Under the pieces are notes generated by a model, which saw nothing but the letters and a program-made list of their open reading frames with translations, searched no databases and was not told the origin of the DNA. A DNA stretch of 64,000 bases. It comes from JAIBJN01 sp963830885. Its GTDB lineage: Bacteria; Actinomycetota; Thermoleophilia; Gaiellales; Gaiellaceae. This document shows, piece by piece, positions 43,594 to 52,276 of the stretch (position 1 is the first letter of the stretch; every line of letters starts with the position of its first letter). The translations under genes and the position numbers were made by a program. Where the stretch lies: positions 49,956-113,955 of the forward strand of contig CAWHOA010000008.1 of NCBI GenBank assembly GCA_963830885.1, read 5' to 3'.

Positions 43594-44505
43594 ATGACCA
43601 CGACAGACGAACTCAGTGGACTGGGCGGCATGCGAGACGAGAAGGCAGCCCACGAGTACACGGAGACGTGGTGCAGGGGCGGGGAGATTGGCCACATCGT
43701 GCTGAGCGGCGGCGCTCGCGTCCGCTACCTGCGAGTGGGCAGCGGCCCACCGTTGCTCCTGATGCACACGGTGCGCACCCAGCTCGACCACTTCCAGCTC
43801 GTCATCCCGCAGATCACCGACGTGTTCACCGTCTACGCGGTCGACTTCCCGGGCATGGGATGGTCGGACATCGTCCCCGGCGCCAGCTACGAGGAACCGG
43901 CGCTGCGAGCTGCGATCGTCCGGGTCGTCGAACAGCTCGACCTCTCCGACCTCACGCTGGCGGGTGAGTCCATTGGCGCGACCATCGCGCTGACCGCGTC
44001 GATCGACCTCGGCGAGCGCGTGCGCCGGATCGTCGCCATCAACACCTACGACTTCGCCGACGGCCTCAAACGGGCCAGTCTGTTCGCGCGCGTTGTGGTG
44101 GGAAGCATCGAGGCGCCGGTGATAGGCCCGATCGTGGCGCGCCTCGAGAACAGGCAAATCCTCAAGGGTGTGATGCGAGGCGGACTGCGGGACCCGCGTC
44201 GTCTCCCCGATCATTACCTCGATGAGCTCCGTCGGGTCGGCCGGCGCCCCGGATACCCAGCGGTGGCCCGGGCCATCTACCGCAACCTGAACAGCCTGAT
44301 CGCGGCCCGCGAACGGTATGCGCGCATCGACGTCCCCGTGACTCTGGTCTATGGCGACCACGATTGGTCGCGGCCCTCGGATCGGCAGGCGAACATCGAG
44401 TCGGTTCCCGGCGCGCGTTACATCCTGCTGCGCGACACCGGTCACTTCACCGCACTGGAAACCCCCCACGAAGTTGCCCGGATCTTGCGCGCCGTCGCCC
44501 CATGA
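43594..44505 (+). CDS. Alpha/beta hydrolase
   Basis: A 303-residue alpha/beta-hydrolase fold protein with a complete triad: the nucleophile Ser in the elbow LAGESIGATIAL, Asp in LVYGDHDWSRPSD and His in LRDTGHFTALETP. The oxyanion strand is at PLLLMHTVRTQLDHF. There is no signal peptide, so it is a cytosolic esterase, lactonase or C-C hydrolase. ATG 43594 has GGAAGGA about 4 nt upstream. It lies 39 bp from the DUF899 gene and is probably co-transcribed with it. Confidence 0.87.
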   Translation: MTTTDELSGLGGMRDEKAAHEYTETWCRGGEIGHIVLSGGARVRYLRVGSGPPLLLMHTVRTQLDHFQLVIPQITDVFTVYAVDFPGMGWSDIVPGASYEEPALRAAIVRVVEQLDLSDLTLAGESIGATIALTASIDLGERVRRIVAINTYDFADGLKRASLFARVVVGSIEAPVIGPIVARLENRQILKGVMRGGLRDPRRLPDHYLDELRRVGRRPGYPAVARAIYRNLNSLIAARERYARIDVPVTLVYGDHDWSRPSDRQANIESVPGARYILLRDTGHFTALETPHEVARILRAVAP

Positions 44506-44544
44506 GCGGACGGCATTTAGCGAGTCGACTGGAAGGGAGACCTC

Positions 44545-45349
44545 ATGAGAACCGTCGTCAACCAACTGGACATGACGGATCACCAGATCGCAACCCGTGA
44601 GGAATGGGATGCCGCCCGCGAGCAGCTGCTCGTCCGTGAGAAGGAGCACACCCGGCTGGGCGACGAGCTCGCCCGGCAGCGGCGCGAGCTGCCCTGGGTG
44701 TTGGTGGAGAAGGACTACCGCTTCGACAGCGACGAGGGCGAGAAGACGCTGGTCGAGCTGTTCGAGGGGCGTTCGCAGCTGCTCGTCTACCACTTCATGT
44801 TCGGGCCCAGCTACCAGGCCGGCTGCCCGGTCAACTCGTCGATCGCCGACTCCGTCAACGGCGTCGATCCCGCACCTGAACGCGCGCGACGTGACCATGC
44901 TGTTCGTCTCCCAGGCGCCGCTGGAGAAGCTGCAGGCCTACAAGCAGCGGATGGGCTGGAGCTTCCCCTGGGTCTCGGCCGCGCCCAGCGAGTTCAACTT
45001 CGACCTCGGCTTCTCCTTCACCGAGGAACAGGCCCGCGAGGCCGTGGCGCAGATGCGGCCGACCGGGCTCGCGACCAGCCCCGGAACGGGGAACGGGCTA
45101 CCGCCGATCGTCGAGCAAAACGCCCGCTCCTCCGGCACCGACGCCGTCGGCTACCTCACCGAAAGCCCCGGCTTCAGCACCTTCGTCAAGGACGACAGCA
45201 CCGTCTACCACACGTACTCCACGACCTGGCGCGGACTGGAGTTCGTCATGGGCTACTACCCCATCCTCGACCACGCACCCAAAGGCCGCGACGAAGGCGA
45301 CGACTGGCAACTCTGGATCCGCCGGCACGACGAGTACGCGAGGCAGTGA
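44545..45349 (+). CDS. DUF899 thioredoxin-like protein, apparent +1 frameshift at about 44866
   Basis: Corrected length is 267 residues. The DUF899 family has a thioredoxin-like fold; landmarks are LPWVLVEKDYRFD, LVYHFMFGPSYQAGCPVNSSIADSVNG, DVTMLFVSQAPLEKLQAYKQRMGWSFPWVS, VYHTYSTTWRGLEFVMGYY and the C-terminal WQLWIRRHDEY. The single conserved Cys sits in QAGCPVNSS rather than a CxxC pair, as is usual in the family. An extra G near 44866 (GTC-G-ATC) splits the frame; removal restores NGVIPHLNARDVTML. Function is unknown, perhaps redox. It follows an alpha/beta hydrolase by 39 bp. Confidence 0.88.
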
Positions 45350-45381
45350 CCCGGAGTCGAGGGCGATCTACACTGCCGGCC

Positions 45382-45636
45382 ATGCCACCGCGCTGGAAGA
45401 CGGCAGTCGTGGTCTGGCTGGCCATCTACCCCTCCATTACCCTCGTCCTGTGGCTGGCTGGGCCCAGGATCCAAGGATGGCCCTTGCCGGTGCGCACGCT
45501 CGCAATCACGGTCGTGGTGGTGCCGTTGATGGTCTTCCTACTGCTCCCCGGCGTCCAGCGCCTCTTGGCCCCATGGCTACGTCCGCCGCCAGACGGTGCG
45601 GTCGATTCGAACCTTTCAAGCCCTCCGCCGCGGTAG
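45382..45636 (+). CDS. Small two-TM membrane protein
   Basis: An 84-residue protein with two predicted TM helices (about residues 7-27 and 38-58) separated by a short GPRIQGWPLPVR loop and ending in a Pro-rich tail. MPPRWKTAVVVWLAIYPS resembles small actinobacterial proteins often found near antibiotic-biosynthesis-monooxygenase genes. The ATG lies 32 bp after the DUF899 gene, so the two are probably in one unit. Function unknown. Confidence 0.65.
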   Translation: MPPRWKTAVVVWLAIYPSITLVLWLAGPRIQGWPLPVRTLAITVVVVPLMVFLLLPGVQRLLAPWLRPPPDGAVDSNLSSPPPR

Positions 45637-45767
45637 TTGATGCGTTCTCACCGAGACGGCGGGTCTTGCTGCGCGGCCCCGGCCTCGAGCTTTCGGAGCT
45701 CGTGCTCACGCTCATTGAGGCGACTGATATAGAGATTGCCGAACGCCCAAGGGCGCGGTCTACGCCG

Positions 45768-46772
45768 CTAGGGGCGTGTGCCGGAGAGAACGCTTGCCTG
45801 GGGTGTCAAGGTCGGCGCATCGCCCGAGGGACGCCGTCGGACGGACCCTGGTGGGACACCCATCACGCGCTTGAACGCCCGCGCGAAGGCGGCCTCCGAG
45901 CGGTAGCCGAGCTGATTGGCGAGCTCCGCGACGGTGGCGCCTTCGTCTCGCAGCGAGCCGAGCGCTACCTGCATGCGCCAGCGCGCCACGTAGTGCATCA
46001 CCGGCTCGCCGACGAGCTCGGTGAAGCGGGCAGCGAAGGCGGAGCGAGACATCGCCAGCTCATGGGCGAGTGAGGCCACCGTCCACGGTCGTGCCGGCTC
46101 CCGGTGGATGAGGGCGATGGCGCGGCCGATCTGCCGGTCATGAAGCGCGCCGAGCCACCCGGTCTGCGCGGCGGGATCGGTGTCGAGCCAGGAGCGGATT
46201 GTCTGTACGACGAGAATGTCGGCCAGGCGCGTGATCACGGCCTCGCCCCCGGGCCTGAGCTCCCTAGCCTCGATGGCGATCAGCCTCAGGGTGGCCTGCA
46301 TCCACTCCGGCTGAGCCGAGCCGGCAGCCTCGAGGTGGATCGCCGGCGGCAGGATCTCGAGCAGGTTTTGCGCCGCCGGGTGGTCGAAGCGCACCGCTCC
46401 GCAGATCAGGGTCGACTGCGTCCCGCCTCCGCCGTGCCGGAGGATCTCGTAGCGGTCACTGACCTGCTCGCGGTCGAGCTCGAGGATGCCCGGTGCGGAA
46501 GCGCCAGCCTCGCTTCGCAGAGCGTGTCCCTCACCATGGGGCACGAGCGCGAAGTCCCCGGGTCGGAGCAGCTGTTCGTCACCGTTCCGACTCTCGAGCA
46601 TGGCCTGGCCCGATGTCGGGGCGTGGAACCACATGTACCCGGGCATCGGCGGCAGCGTCAACCCCCACGGTGCGCTCAACTCCGAACGGCAGTAGAAGGC
46701 ACCGCTCATCCGCAGGAAATGAAGCGCCTCGCCCAGCCGGTCGGCTGGGGCCCAGGGATCGAAAGACTCCAT
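45768..46772 (-). CDS. AraC-family regulator with cupin sensor domain
   Basis: A 334-residue protein. The N-terminal cupin (about 15-190: YCRSELSAPWGLTLPPMPGY, LRPGDFALVPHGEGHAL) matches the cupin_6 sensor group. The C-terminal double helix-turn-helix (about 230-320) has PWTVASLAHELAMSRSAFAARF and VAELANQLGYRSEAAFARAF. ATG 46772 (MESFDPWAPADRLGE) was chosen as the family start; the open frame runs 24 codons further. It is divergent from a cupin gene across a 138-bp region holding repeated TGGACGA sites, which are probably its operators. In this family such regulators often control an adjacent oxidoreductase or efflux gene. Confidence 0.88.
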   Translation of the reverse strand: MESFDPWAPADRLGEALHFLRMSGAFYCRSELSAPWGLTLPPMPGYMWFHAPTSGQAMLESRNGDEQLLRPGDFALVPHGEGHALRSEAGASAPGILELDREQVSDRYEILRHGGGGTQSTLICGAVRFDHPAAQNLLEILPPAIHLEAAGSAQPEWMQATLRLIAIEARELRPGGEAVITRLADILVVQTIRSWLDTDPAAQTGWLGALHDRQIGRAIALIHREPARPWTVASLAHELAMSRSAFAARFTELVGEPVMHYVARWRMQVALGSLRDEGATVAELANQLGYRSEAAFARAFKRVMGVPPGSVRRRPSGDAPTLTPQASVLSGTRP

Positions 46773-46802
46773 GCCGGGAGTATTGCACAAACACAATTGC
46801 GC

Positions 46803-46890
46803 TCGTCCAATGGTCGTGGACGAACAGTCATGAATTGCGGCCATTTAGCCATAGACAGTCTCATCTCCAGCAGCAAGACTGGACGAACAG
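46803..46890. promoter_or_regulatory. Repeated TGGACGA sites, candidate AraC operator
   Basis: TCGTCCA-N7-TGGACGA (46803-46823) is a perfect 7-bp inverted repeat. The 10-mer GGACGAACAG occurs twice, at 46818-46827 and 46881-46890, 63 bp (about six helical turns) apart. All lie between the divergent AraC-type regulator and the cupin gene, the usual place for its looping operators. Confidence 0.5.
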
Positions 46891-46910
46891 CAACCTAGGA
46901 GATGAGAGAG

Positions 46911-47510
46911 ATGGCAACAGTAGGACAGACACTCGTGAACCCGGCCAGCGGGGAACGGATCACCTTCCGAACGACCGCCGCCGAGTCGGACGGCGAGCTG
47001 GTGGCAATCGACCTCGAGCTCCCGCCGGGTGGACGGGTCCCAGGCGGCCTCCACCTCCACCCGCTGCAGGAGGAGCGCTTCGAGGTAGTCGAGGGGAGGA
47101 TGCGATTCCGGCTCAACCGCGATCGAGTCGTGGCCGACACCGGCGAGGTTGTCGTCGTCCCGCCCGGCGTACCGCACGACTTCGCCAATCAGGGCGACCG
47201 GGTGGCGCTCGTTCGCGTCGAGATCCGACCCGCGCTCAAGATGGAGCAGCTGTTCGAAACCGCGGTCGCGCTCGCCGACGAGGGGCGGACGATGCTCGGG
47301 GGCATCCCCAGGCCACTCGAGCTCGCCCTCTTCACCCGCGAGTTCGAGCAGGAGGTACAGGCTGCATTTCCGCCACGCTGGGTCCAACGCCTCGCGCTCG
47401 CCCCCTTGGCCTGGCTCGCCAGACGCCGCGGCCGCGATCTGAACCGGGTGCGCAACGCCGCTCGGCGCAGGCAGCCGATCGCAACCGCGCTTGAAGGGAG
47501 CCGATCATAG
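46911..47510 (+). CDS. Cupin-domain protein
   Basis: A 199-residue protein with a single cupin. Motif 1 is GGLHLHPLQEERFEVVEGRMRF, with His residues and a Glu placed as metal ligands; motif 2 is PPGVPHDFANQG. The C-terminal 80 residues are helical and basic. ATG 46911 follows AGGAG at 10 nt; an in-frame ATG at 46902 abuts the ribosome binding site and is less likely. It is divergent from the AraC-type regulator and converges on the MFS gene. Its substrate is unknown; many such cupins are dioxygenases or isomerases. Confidence 0.82.
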   Translation: MATVGQTLVNPASGERITFRTTAAESDGELVAIDLELPPGGRVPGGLHLHPLQEERFEVVEGRMRFRLNRDRVVADTGEVVVVPPGVPHDFANQGDRVALVRVEIRPALKMEQLFETAVALADEGRTMLGGIPRPLELALFTREFEQEVQAAFPPRWVQRLALAPLAWLARRRGRDLNRVRNAARRRQPIATALEGSRS

Positions 47511-47517
47511 GCGCGCT

Positions 47518-49095
47518 TCAGAGCTGGGCCATTTCGGAAGCTTCGTCGGCCACGGCCTCGCTGCCCTCCTTCCGTTCGGTGCTCACTCCCGACCGCCGGA
47601 GCAGCACTCCAACCACAGCGGCCGCACCCAGGGCGACAACAGCGCTCGTGAGGGCAGCGACCTGCATCCCTTGGGTGAAGGCCTCCTGAGCGGCTCCGAG
47701 CAGGTCTGCCCCGAGAGCATCGGGGAGAGTCTGGACGGCTTCGACGGCTCCGCCGAGGGTGTCCTTCGATGCCTCGGATGCTTCGGGGCCGACCCCGACC
47801 GGGACTGCGTCTGCCAACTCGTTCCTGTAGACAGCGACGCTGATGCTTCCCAGCACGGCGATGCCGAGTGCTCCACCGAGTTCCGCACCGGTCTCCGAGA
47901 TGCCTGACGCGACGCCCGCCCGCTCGGGCCGCACGCAGCTCACGACGAGGTCGGTTCCCAGCGTGACAGGAGGCGACACGCCCAGGGCAACGACGACGGA
48001 GCCAACGACGACGAGTGCGACGCTCGACTCCGGTTCAACCTGTGCCAAGAGCATGAGCCCGGCCGCCGTGAGCGCGAGGCCCCCGGCGACGATGTACGCC
48101 GGTCGGACGCGGCGCACGAGCATCGGAGCGAGCAACGACCCGGCGATGAACCCACCCGAGGACGGGACGGTCCACAGCCCTGCCTCCAGCGGCGAGTAGC
48201 CGAGCACGAGCTGCAGGTACTGGGCGATCAGAAGGAAGATCCCGAACGCGATTGCAAGGCTCAGCGTGTTCGCGGCGAGAGCGGCGCTGAAGGTCCGGCT
48301 GCGGAACAGCCCCAGGTCGATCAGAGGGTCGCGGAGCGTCTGTTGCCGGCGGACGAAGACAAGACCAACCACGAGGCCGCCCAGAATCGAGAGCAGCGGC
48401 GTGCCCTCGATGCCCCTCGCGGCGATCTCCTTCAGCCCGTAGACCACCGCGAGCACCGCGACCACGGAGAGGCCGGCGCTGAGGAGATCGATCCGGCCCG
48501 CGTCCGGGTCGCGGTACTCCGGCAGCAGCCTGGGGCCGATGGCAAGCAGCAACAGCATCACCGGCACCGCGAGGAGAAAGACGGAGCCCCACCAGAAGAA
48601 CTCGAGCAACAGGCCACCGAGTAGTGGGCCGACCGCGGCGCCGACGGAGAAGCTCGTCGCCCAGATGCCGATTGCGAACGTCCGTTGCTCCGGGTCGAGG
48701 AACATGTTCCGGATCAGCGACAGTGTCGACGGGGCCAAGGTCGCCGCCGCTACGCCAAGGAGAGCCCGCGACACGATCAGCATCTCGACGCTCGTCGAGA
48801 AGGCCGCGAGCATCGAGGTGACGCCGAACGCCGCGGCGCCGATGAGAAGCAGGCGGCGGCGCCCGATGCGGTCGCCGAGCGTGCCCATCGTGATCAGGAA
48901 GCCGGCCAGGAAGAAGCCGTAGATATCCGTGATCCACAGAAGCTCCGTGCTCGAGGGCTCGAGATCGGCGGTCAGCGAGGGCACCGCCAGGTAGAGCACG
49001 GTCAGATCCATCGAGTAAAGGAGGCAGGGGAGGGCGATCACTGCGAGCCCGACCCACTCGCGGCGCCCTGCCCTGGGCACGTCGCCCGCGCTCAC
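47518..49095 (-). CDS. MFS drug exporter, DHA2 (14-TM) family
   Basis: A 525-residue transporter with fourteen predicted TM segments, the DHA2 layout of QacA/LfrA/EmrB-type proton-driven multidrug exporters. Motif A is GTLGDRIGRRRLLLIGAAAFG between TM2 and TM3. Motif C-like glycine/proline repeats are ATSFSVGAAVGPLLGGLLLE in TM5, and the substrate-associated DLTVLYLAVPSLTADLEPS is in TM1. GTG 49095 has GAGGAGA upstream. Its promoter region carries an element (49107-49125) that recurs before the DUF1254 gene at 60.1 kb. Confidence 0.92.
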   Translation of the reverse strand: MSAGDVPRAGRREWVGLAVIALPCLLYSMDLTVLYLAVPSLTADLEPSSTELLWITDIYGFFLAGFLITMGTLGDRIGRRRLLLIGAAAFGVTSMLAAFSTSVEMLIVSRALLGVAAATLAPSTLSLIRNMFLDPEQRTFAIGIWATSFSVGAAVGPLLGGLLLEFFWWGSVFLLAVPVMLLLLAIGPRLLPEYRDPDAGRIDLLSAGLSVVAVLAVVYGLKEIAARGIEGTPLLSILGGLVVGLVFVRRQQTLRDPLIDLGLFRSRTFSAALAANTLSLAIAFGIFLLIAQYLQLVLGYSPLEAGLWTVPSSGGFIAGSLLAPMLVRRVRPAYIVAGGLALTAAGLMLLAQVEPESSVALVVVGSVVVALGVSPPVTLGTDLVVSCVRPERAGVASGISETGAELGGALGIAVLGSISVAVYRNELADAVPVGVGPEASEASKDTLGGAVEAVQTLPDALGADLLGAAQEAFTQGMQVAALTSAVVALGAAAVVGVLLRRSGVSTERKEGSEAVADEASEMAQL

Positions 49096-49106
49096 GCGTT
49101 CGATCT

Positions 49107-49125
49107 CCTCATACGGCTACGCATG
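49107..49125 (-). promoter_or_regulatory. Copy 1 of a shared upstream element
   Basis: CCTCATACGGCTACGCATG (plus strand) lies 12 bp before the MFS start. An almost identical element, CCTCATACGGATCGCATG, occurs at 60107-60124. On the minus strand both read CATGCG-N2/3-CCGTATGAGG. In this copy the GAGG forms part of the ribosome binding site and TATGAG could be a -10 element. Confidence 0.4.
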
Positions 49126-49200
49126 GTTAGTGCTGCGACCGGCGAGCCATCCGGAAGTCATCGGCCGGCGACGCAGGTCGCCTTCTGACCGCACCCCACC

Positions 49201-49803
49201 TCAGTTCGCATCCTTGGTCAGCGTCACCTCCACCGGCTGCCATTTCCCTTGCTCGTCCTCAGCCTTCGTGAACGTGTTCTTCATCCAGGGCTGCCACACG
49301 CCGTCCTCGCCTAGAAGCCACCAGGAAACCGAGATCGTGCCGTCGGGGTTGACCCTGATCGTGCCGTCCTCATCCAGCGCGTACTGAAACCGCGCCGGGC
49401 CGTCGAACCTGAGCGTCCCATCGGCGACGCGGCCCTCATAGCGATTGCCGCCCTCGGAGAAGGGCCCGTTGTTGCTGAAGAAGATGATCCGAAACGTCCC
49501 GCCTTCGGAGTCGTAGTACCAGTAGTTGACGCCCGTCTGGATCGGCTCCTCGCCGAAGCTCGTCTCGTAGTGCTGGACCAGGAAGTAGCCGCCGTCGAGC
49601 CAGCGGAACCGCTCGGCGCTCCTGACCGGCACACCCGGGCCGAAGACGGTGTCGAGCGTGCGGTCCTCCGCCTCCCACACTCCGAGCAACGGCTCGAGTC
49701 GTTTCAGTTCCGGATCGGGCGGCGGTGTCCCCAAGGCGGTCTTGTCCTCGTCCTGCAGGGCAGTCACCCGATCGGCGAGCGACCTATCGATTTCCTGTGC
49801 CAC
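49201..49803 (-). CDS. DUF1579-like lipocalin-fold protein
   Basis: A 200-residue protein whose LLGVWEAEDRTLDTVFGPG, ERFRWLDGGYFLVQHYE, NYWYYDSEGGTFRIIFFSNNG, RYEGRVADGTLRFDGPARFQY and SVSWWLLGEDGVWQPWMKNTF follow the beta-strand pattern of the DUF1579/THAP4-like lipocalin group. There is no signal peptide. Function is unknown; some relatives bind hydrophobic ligands. The start overlaps the 3' end of the second MMPL gene by 20 bp, so it is co-transcribed with that transporter. Confidence 0.72.
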   Translation of the reverse strand: MAQEIDRSLADRVTALQDEDKTALGTPPPDPELKRLEPLLGVWEAEDRTLDTVFGPGVPVRSAERFRWLDGGYFLVQHYETSFGEEPIQTGVNYWYYDSEGGTFRIIFFSNNGPFSEGGNRYEGRVADGTLRFDGPARFQYALDEDGTIRVNPDGTISVSWWLLGEDGVWQPWMKNTFTKAEDEQGKWQPVEVTLTKDAN

Positions 49804-52069
49804 TTCTCACCTCCGTCTGTGGTTCGGCGTCCCGGCGACTTCGCTCTCCCGTCGTCGCCCTACCCGTCGCCACCGAGGGCGGGAGGGGTGCCGAGTCCAC
49901 GTCTGTCGATCCACCCTCGACCTGCAGCCTGGGGAGCCAGGAGAGCCACCGGGGCAGGTACCAGTTCCAGTCGCCGAGCAGGCGCATCGCGCTCGGCAGA
50001 ACCACGGACCGAATGATGGTGGCGTCGAGTAGCAGCGCGACGGCGACGCCGAAGCCCATCTGCTGGAACATGATCAGGTCGCCGCGGGCGAAGCCGGCGA
50101 AGACCGCCACGATGATCAGGGCCGCACCGGTGATGATCCGGGCCGTCGACCCGACACCGAACGTCACCGCTTCGGTCGTGTCGCCGCACTGGTCGTAGCG
50201 CTCCCTGATCCGGCTGAGCAGGAACACCTGGTAGTCCATCGAGAGGCCGAAGAGCACCGAGAAGAGGAACAGCGGCACCCACGCTTCGATCGTGTCCGCT
50301 TGCTGGAAGCCGAGCAGTTCCGCTCCGATTCCATACTGGAAAACCGTCACCAGCAAGCCATACGCGGCCCCGACGGACAGCAGGTTCAAGATCACCGCGG
50401 TCGCTCCGACGACCACCGACCGAAAGACGACGGTGAGGAGCACGAACGTCAGCAGCAGCACCAGCCCGATCACGTACGGCGCGGGATCGATGACGGAGCT
50501 GAAGTAGTCGATGTTCTCCGAAGTCGTGCCGCCTACGAGGACCTCTGCGCCCGTGGCTCCGAAGGCCTCCGGGACGACGTCCGAGCGAAGCTCCTTCACC
50601 GCGGCGACGGCGTTCTCGTCCGAGGGATCCCCTTGAACCGGCACGGAGAGAACGGCCATGGTGCCGTCGGCAGAGCGCCGGATCTCCCCTTCCCCGAAGC
50701 GTGGATCGCCGGCCAACCTCGTCCCTAGCGCCGCAAGCGCTTGTTCCGTTGCCGGGTTGGAGGCGTTTGTGACGACAATCTCCACCGGGTCTGTGGTCGT
50801 TCCCGGGAAGTCGCGCTCGAGCGCGAGGAAACCCTGCTTCGAGGCGAATCGGTCGGGCATAGCCGAGACGCCGCTCGTACCCACGTTCAGTCCGACGACG
50901 GGGGCCGCCAGTAGCAAGAGCAGGCTCGTGGACAACGCCAGGCTGAGCCCGGGCCGGCGTAGAACGCGCCGCACGATCGCGCCCCAGAAGCGGCTCTCGG
51001 AGCCGGCGGATTCGAGCACTCTCTTACCGACGAATGGAATCCGCAGCGAATCAACGCGGTCTCCGATCAACCCGAGCAGGGCCGGCAAGAGCGTCGTGGC
51101 GGCGACGACCGAGACCACGCCAACGACGATCGCCCCTACCGCAAGACTCCGCATGATCGAGCTGGGCACGAGCAGCATCCCGAACATGGCGACCACAAAG
51201 GCTGTGCCGCTGAAGACGACGGCTCGGCTCGCGGTCAGCCCCGAGACGCCAATCGCATCGAACTTCGCACGACCCCGAGCACGCTCCTCCCGGTAGCGGG
51301 AGACGACGAAGAGGGAGTAGTCGATCCCCAGCGCCAGACCCATCCCGGTCAGCATGTTGATCAGGAAGACCGAGAGCTCGAACGGCTGGGCGAGCAGGGA
51401 AACGAGGCCAAGGGCCACGATGATCGAGACGATCGCCATCAAGAGCGGAATCAGGCCCGCCACGACTGCTCCGAAGACGAGCAGGAGGATGATGAGCGCC
51501 GCCGGAAGCCCGAACTTGAGCTCACCGGATTCGAGATCTTCCTGGGAGAGGAGGTTGAAGTCGTGGTCGAGCGTCTCTTCGCCCGTCACCGCGACCGCGA
51601 ACGCCGCGTCCGTGTCGGCGCTCTCGACCTCCTCCACCACCGACTCGGCCTCGTCCTCGTCGAGGATGGCGATCGGAACGATCGTCGCGTGCCGGTCGGC
51701 GGAGACGAGCGACGAGCTCGTGTCCGTGAGATACGTGCGCGCGCGTGCGAGCGCTCTCGTGTTGCTGCCATCTACGAGCCCCTGGACGAAGCTCTCGAAC
51801 TGCGGCGCGTCGACCGTGTATCGGTCAGAGCGCACCACGACGACGTCGGTGACCTTCGTCCGCGGGTCCGATGGAAACGCGCGCTCCTGAGCGTCGAGCG
51901 CTCGCGTCGACTCAGGGTTGTTCGTCGGCTCGTCCTCGGTGGTCAGGCTGCCGCCGAGCAGCACCGCGATGGCCACGAGGGCAAGGAAGGTGACCACGAT
52001 CCAGGCGCCGATCGTGCGCCACGGATTCCGTGCGCTGACGGAGGCGAGGGTCTGCGTGGAGAGTTTCAT
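49784..52069 (-). CDS. MMPL/RND-family transporter
   Basis: A 761-residue intact paralog of the transporter at 27.3 kb. It has a TM after MKLSTQTLASVSARNPWRTIGAW, extracytoplasmic loop 1, a TM block with GMGLALGIDYSLFVVSRYREE, loop 2, a TM block with LFSVLFGLSMDYQVFLLSRIRERY, and IIVAVFAGFARGDLIMFQQMGFGVAVALLLDATI-type helices near the C-terminus. The GIDY and SMDY aspartates are the expected proton-relay sites. ATG 52069 has AAGGTGA 5 nt upstream; the open frame upstream lacks homology. The lipocalin-like gene follows with overlap, suggesting joint handling of a hydrophobic substrate. Confidence 0.92.
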   Translation of the reverse strand: MKLSTQTLASVSARNPWRTIGAWIVVTFLALVAIAVLLGGSLTTEDEPTNNPESTRALDAQERAFPSDPRTKVTDVVVVRSDRYTVDAPQFESFVQGLVDGSNTRALARARTYLTDTSSSLVSADRHATIVPIAILDEDEAESVVEEVESADTDAAFAVAVTGEETLDHDFNLLSQEDLESGELKFGLPAALIILLLVFGAVVAGLIPLLMAIVSIIVALGLVSLLAQPFELSVFLINMLTGMGLALGIDYSLFVVSRYREERARGRAKFDAIGVSGLTASRAVVFSGTAFVVAMFGMLLVPSSIMRSLAVGAIVVGVVSVVAATTLLPALLGLIGDRVDSLRIPFVGKRVLESAGSESRFWGAIVRRVLRRPGLSLALSTSLLLLLAAPVVGLNVGTSGVSAMPDRFASKQGFLALERDFPGTTTDPVEIVVTNASNPATEQALAALGTRLAGDPRFGEGEIRRSADGTMAVLSVPVQGDPSDENAVAAVKELRSDVVPEAFGATGAEVLVGGTTSENIDYFSSVIDPAPYVIGLVLLLTFVLLTVVFRSVVVGATAVILNLLSVGAAYGLLVTVFQYGIGAELLGFQQADTIEAWVPLFLFSVLFGLSMDYQVFLLSRIRERYDQCGDTTEAVTFGVGSTARIITGAALIIVAVFAGFARGDLIMFQQMGFGVAVALLLDATIIRSVVLPSAMRLLGDWNWYLPRWLSWLPRLQVEGGSTDVDSAPLPPSVATGRATTGERSRRDAEPQTEVRSGTGNR

Positions 52070-52276
52070 CTGCGTCACCTTCCCGGCTTTCCATCCCGTA
52101 GAGGGAGTGCGCGAAGAACGGGGTCTCAAGCTAGGACATCGAATCCCTCGAAAGCTCATCGCTCTGTTCGGGAAGCGGCCCTCGGTCACTGAGGCGGCGG
52201 CTGCGCTCGGGTCCGGCGCCCTTGGTCAGCGCCCCACGCGGTGACACCGCGCACCGCCCGTCTCTAAGCTGGGCAG

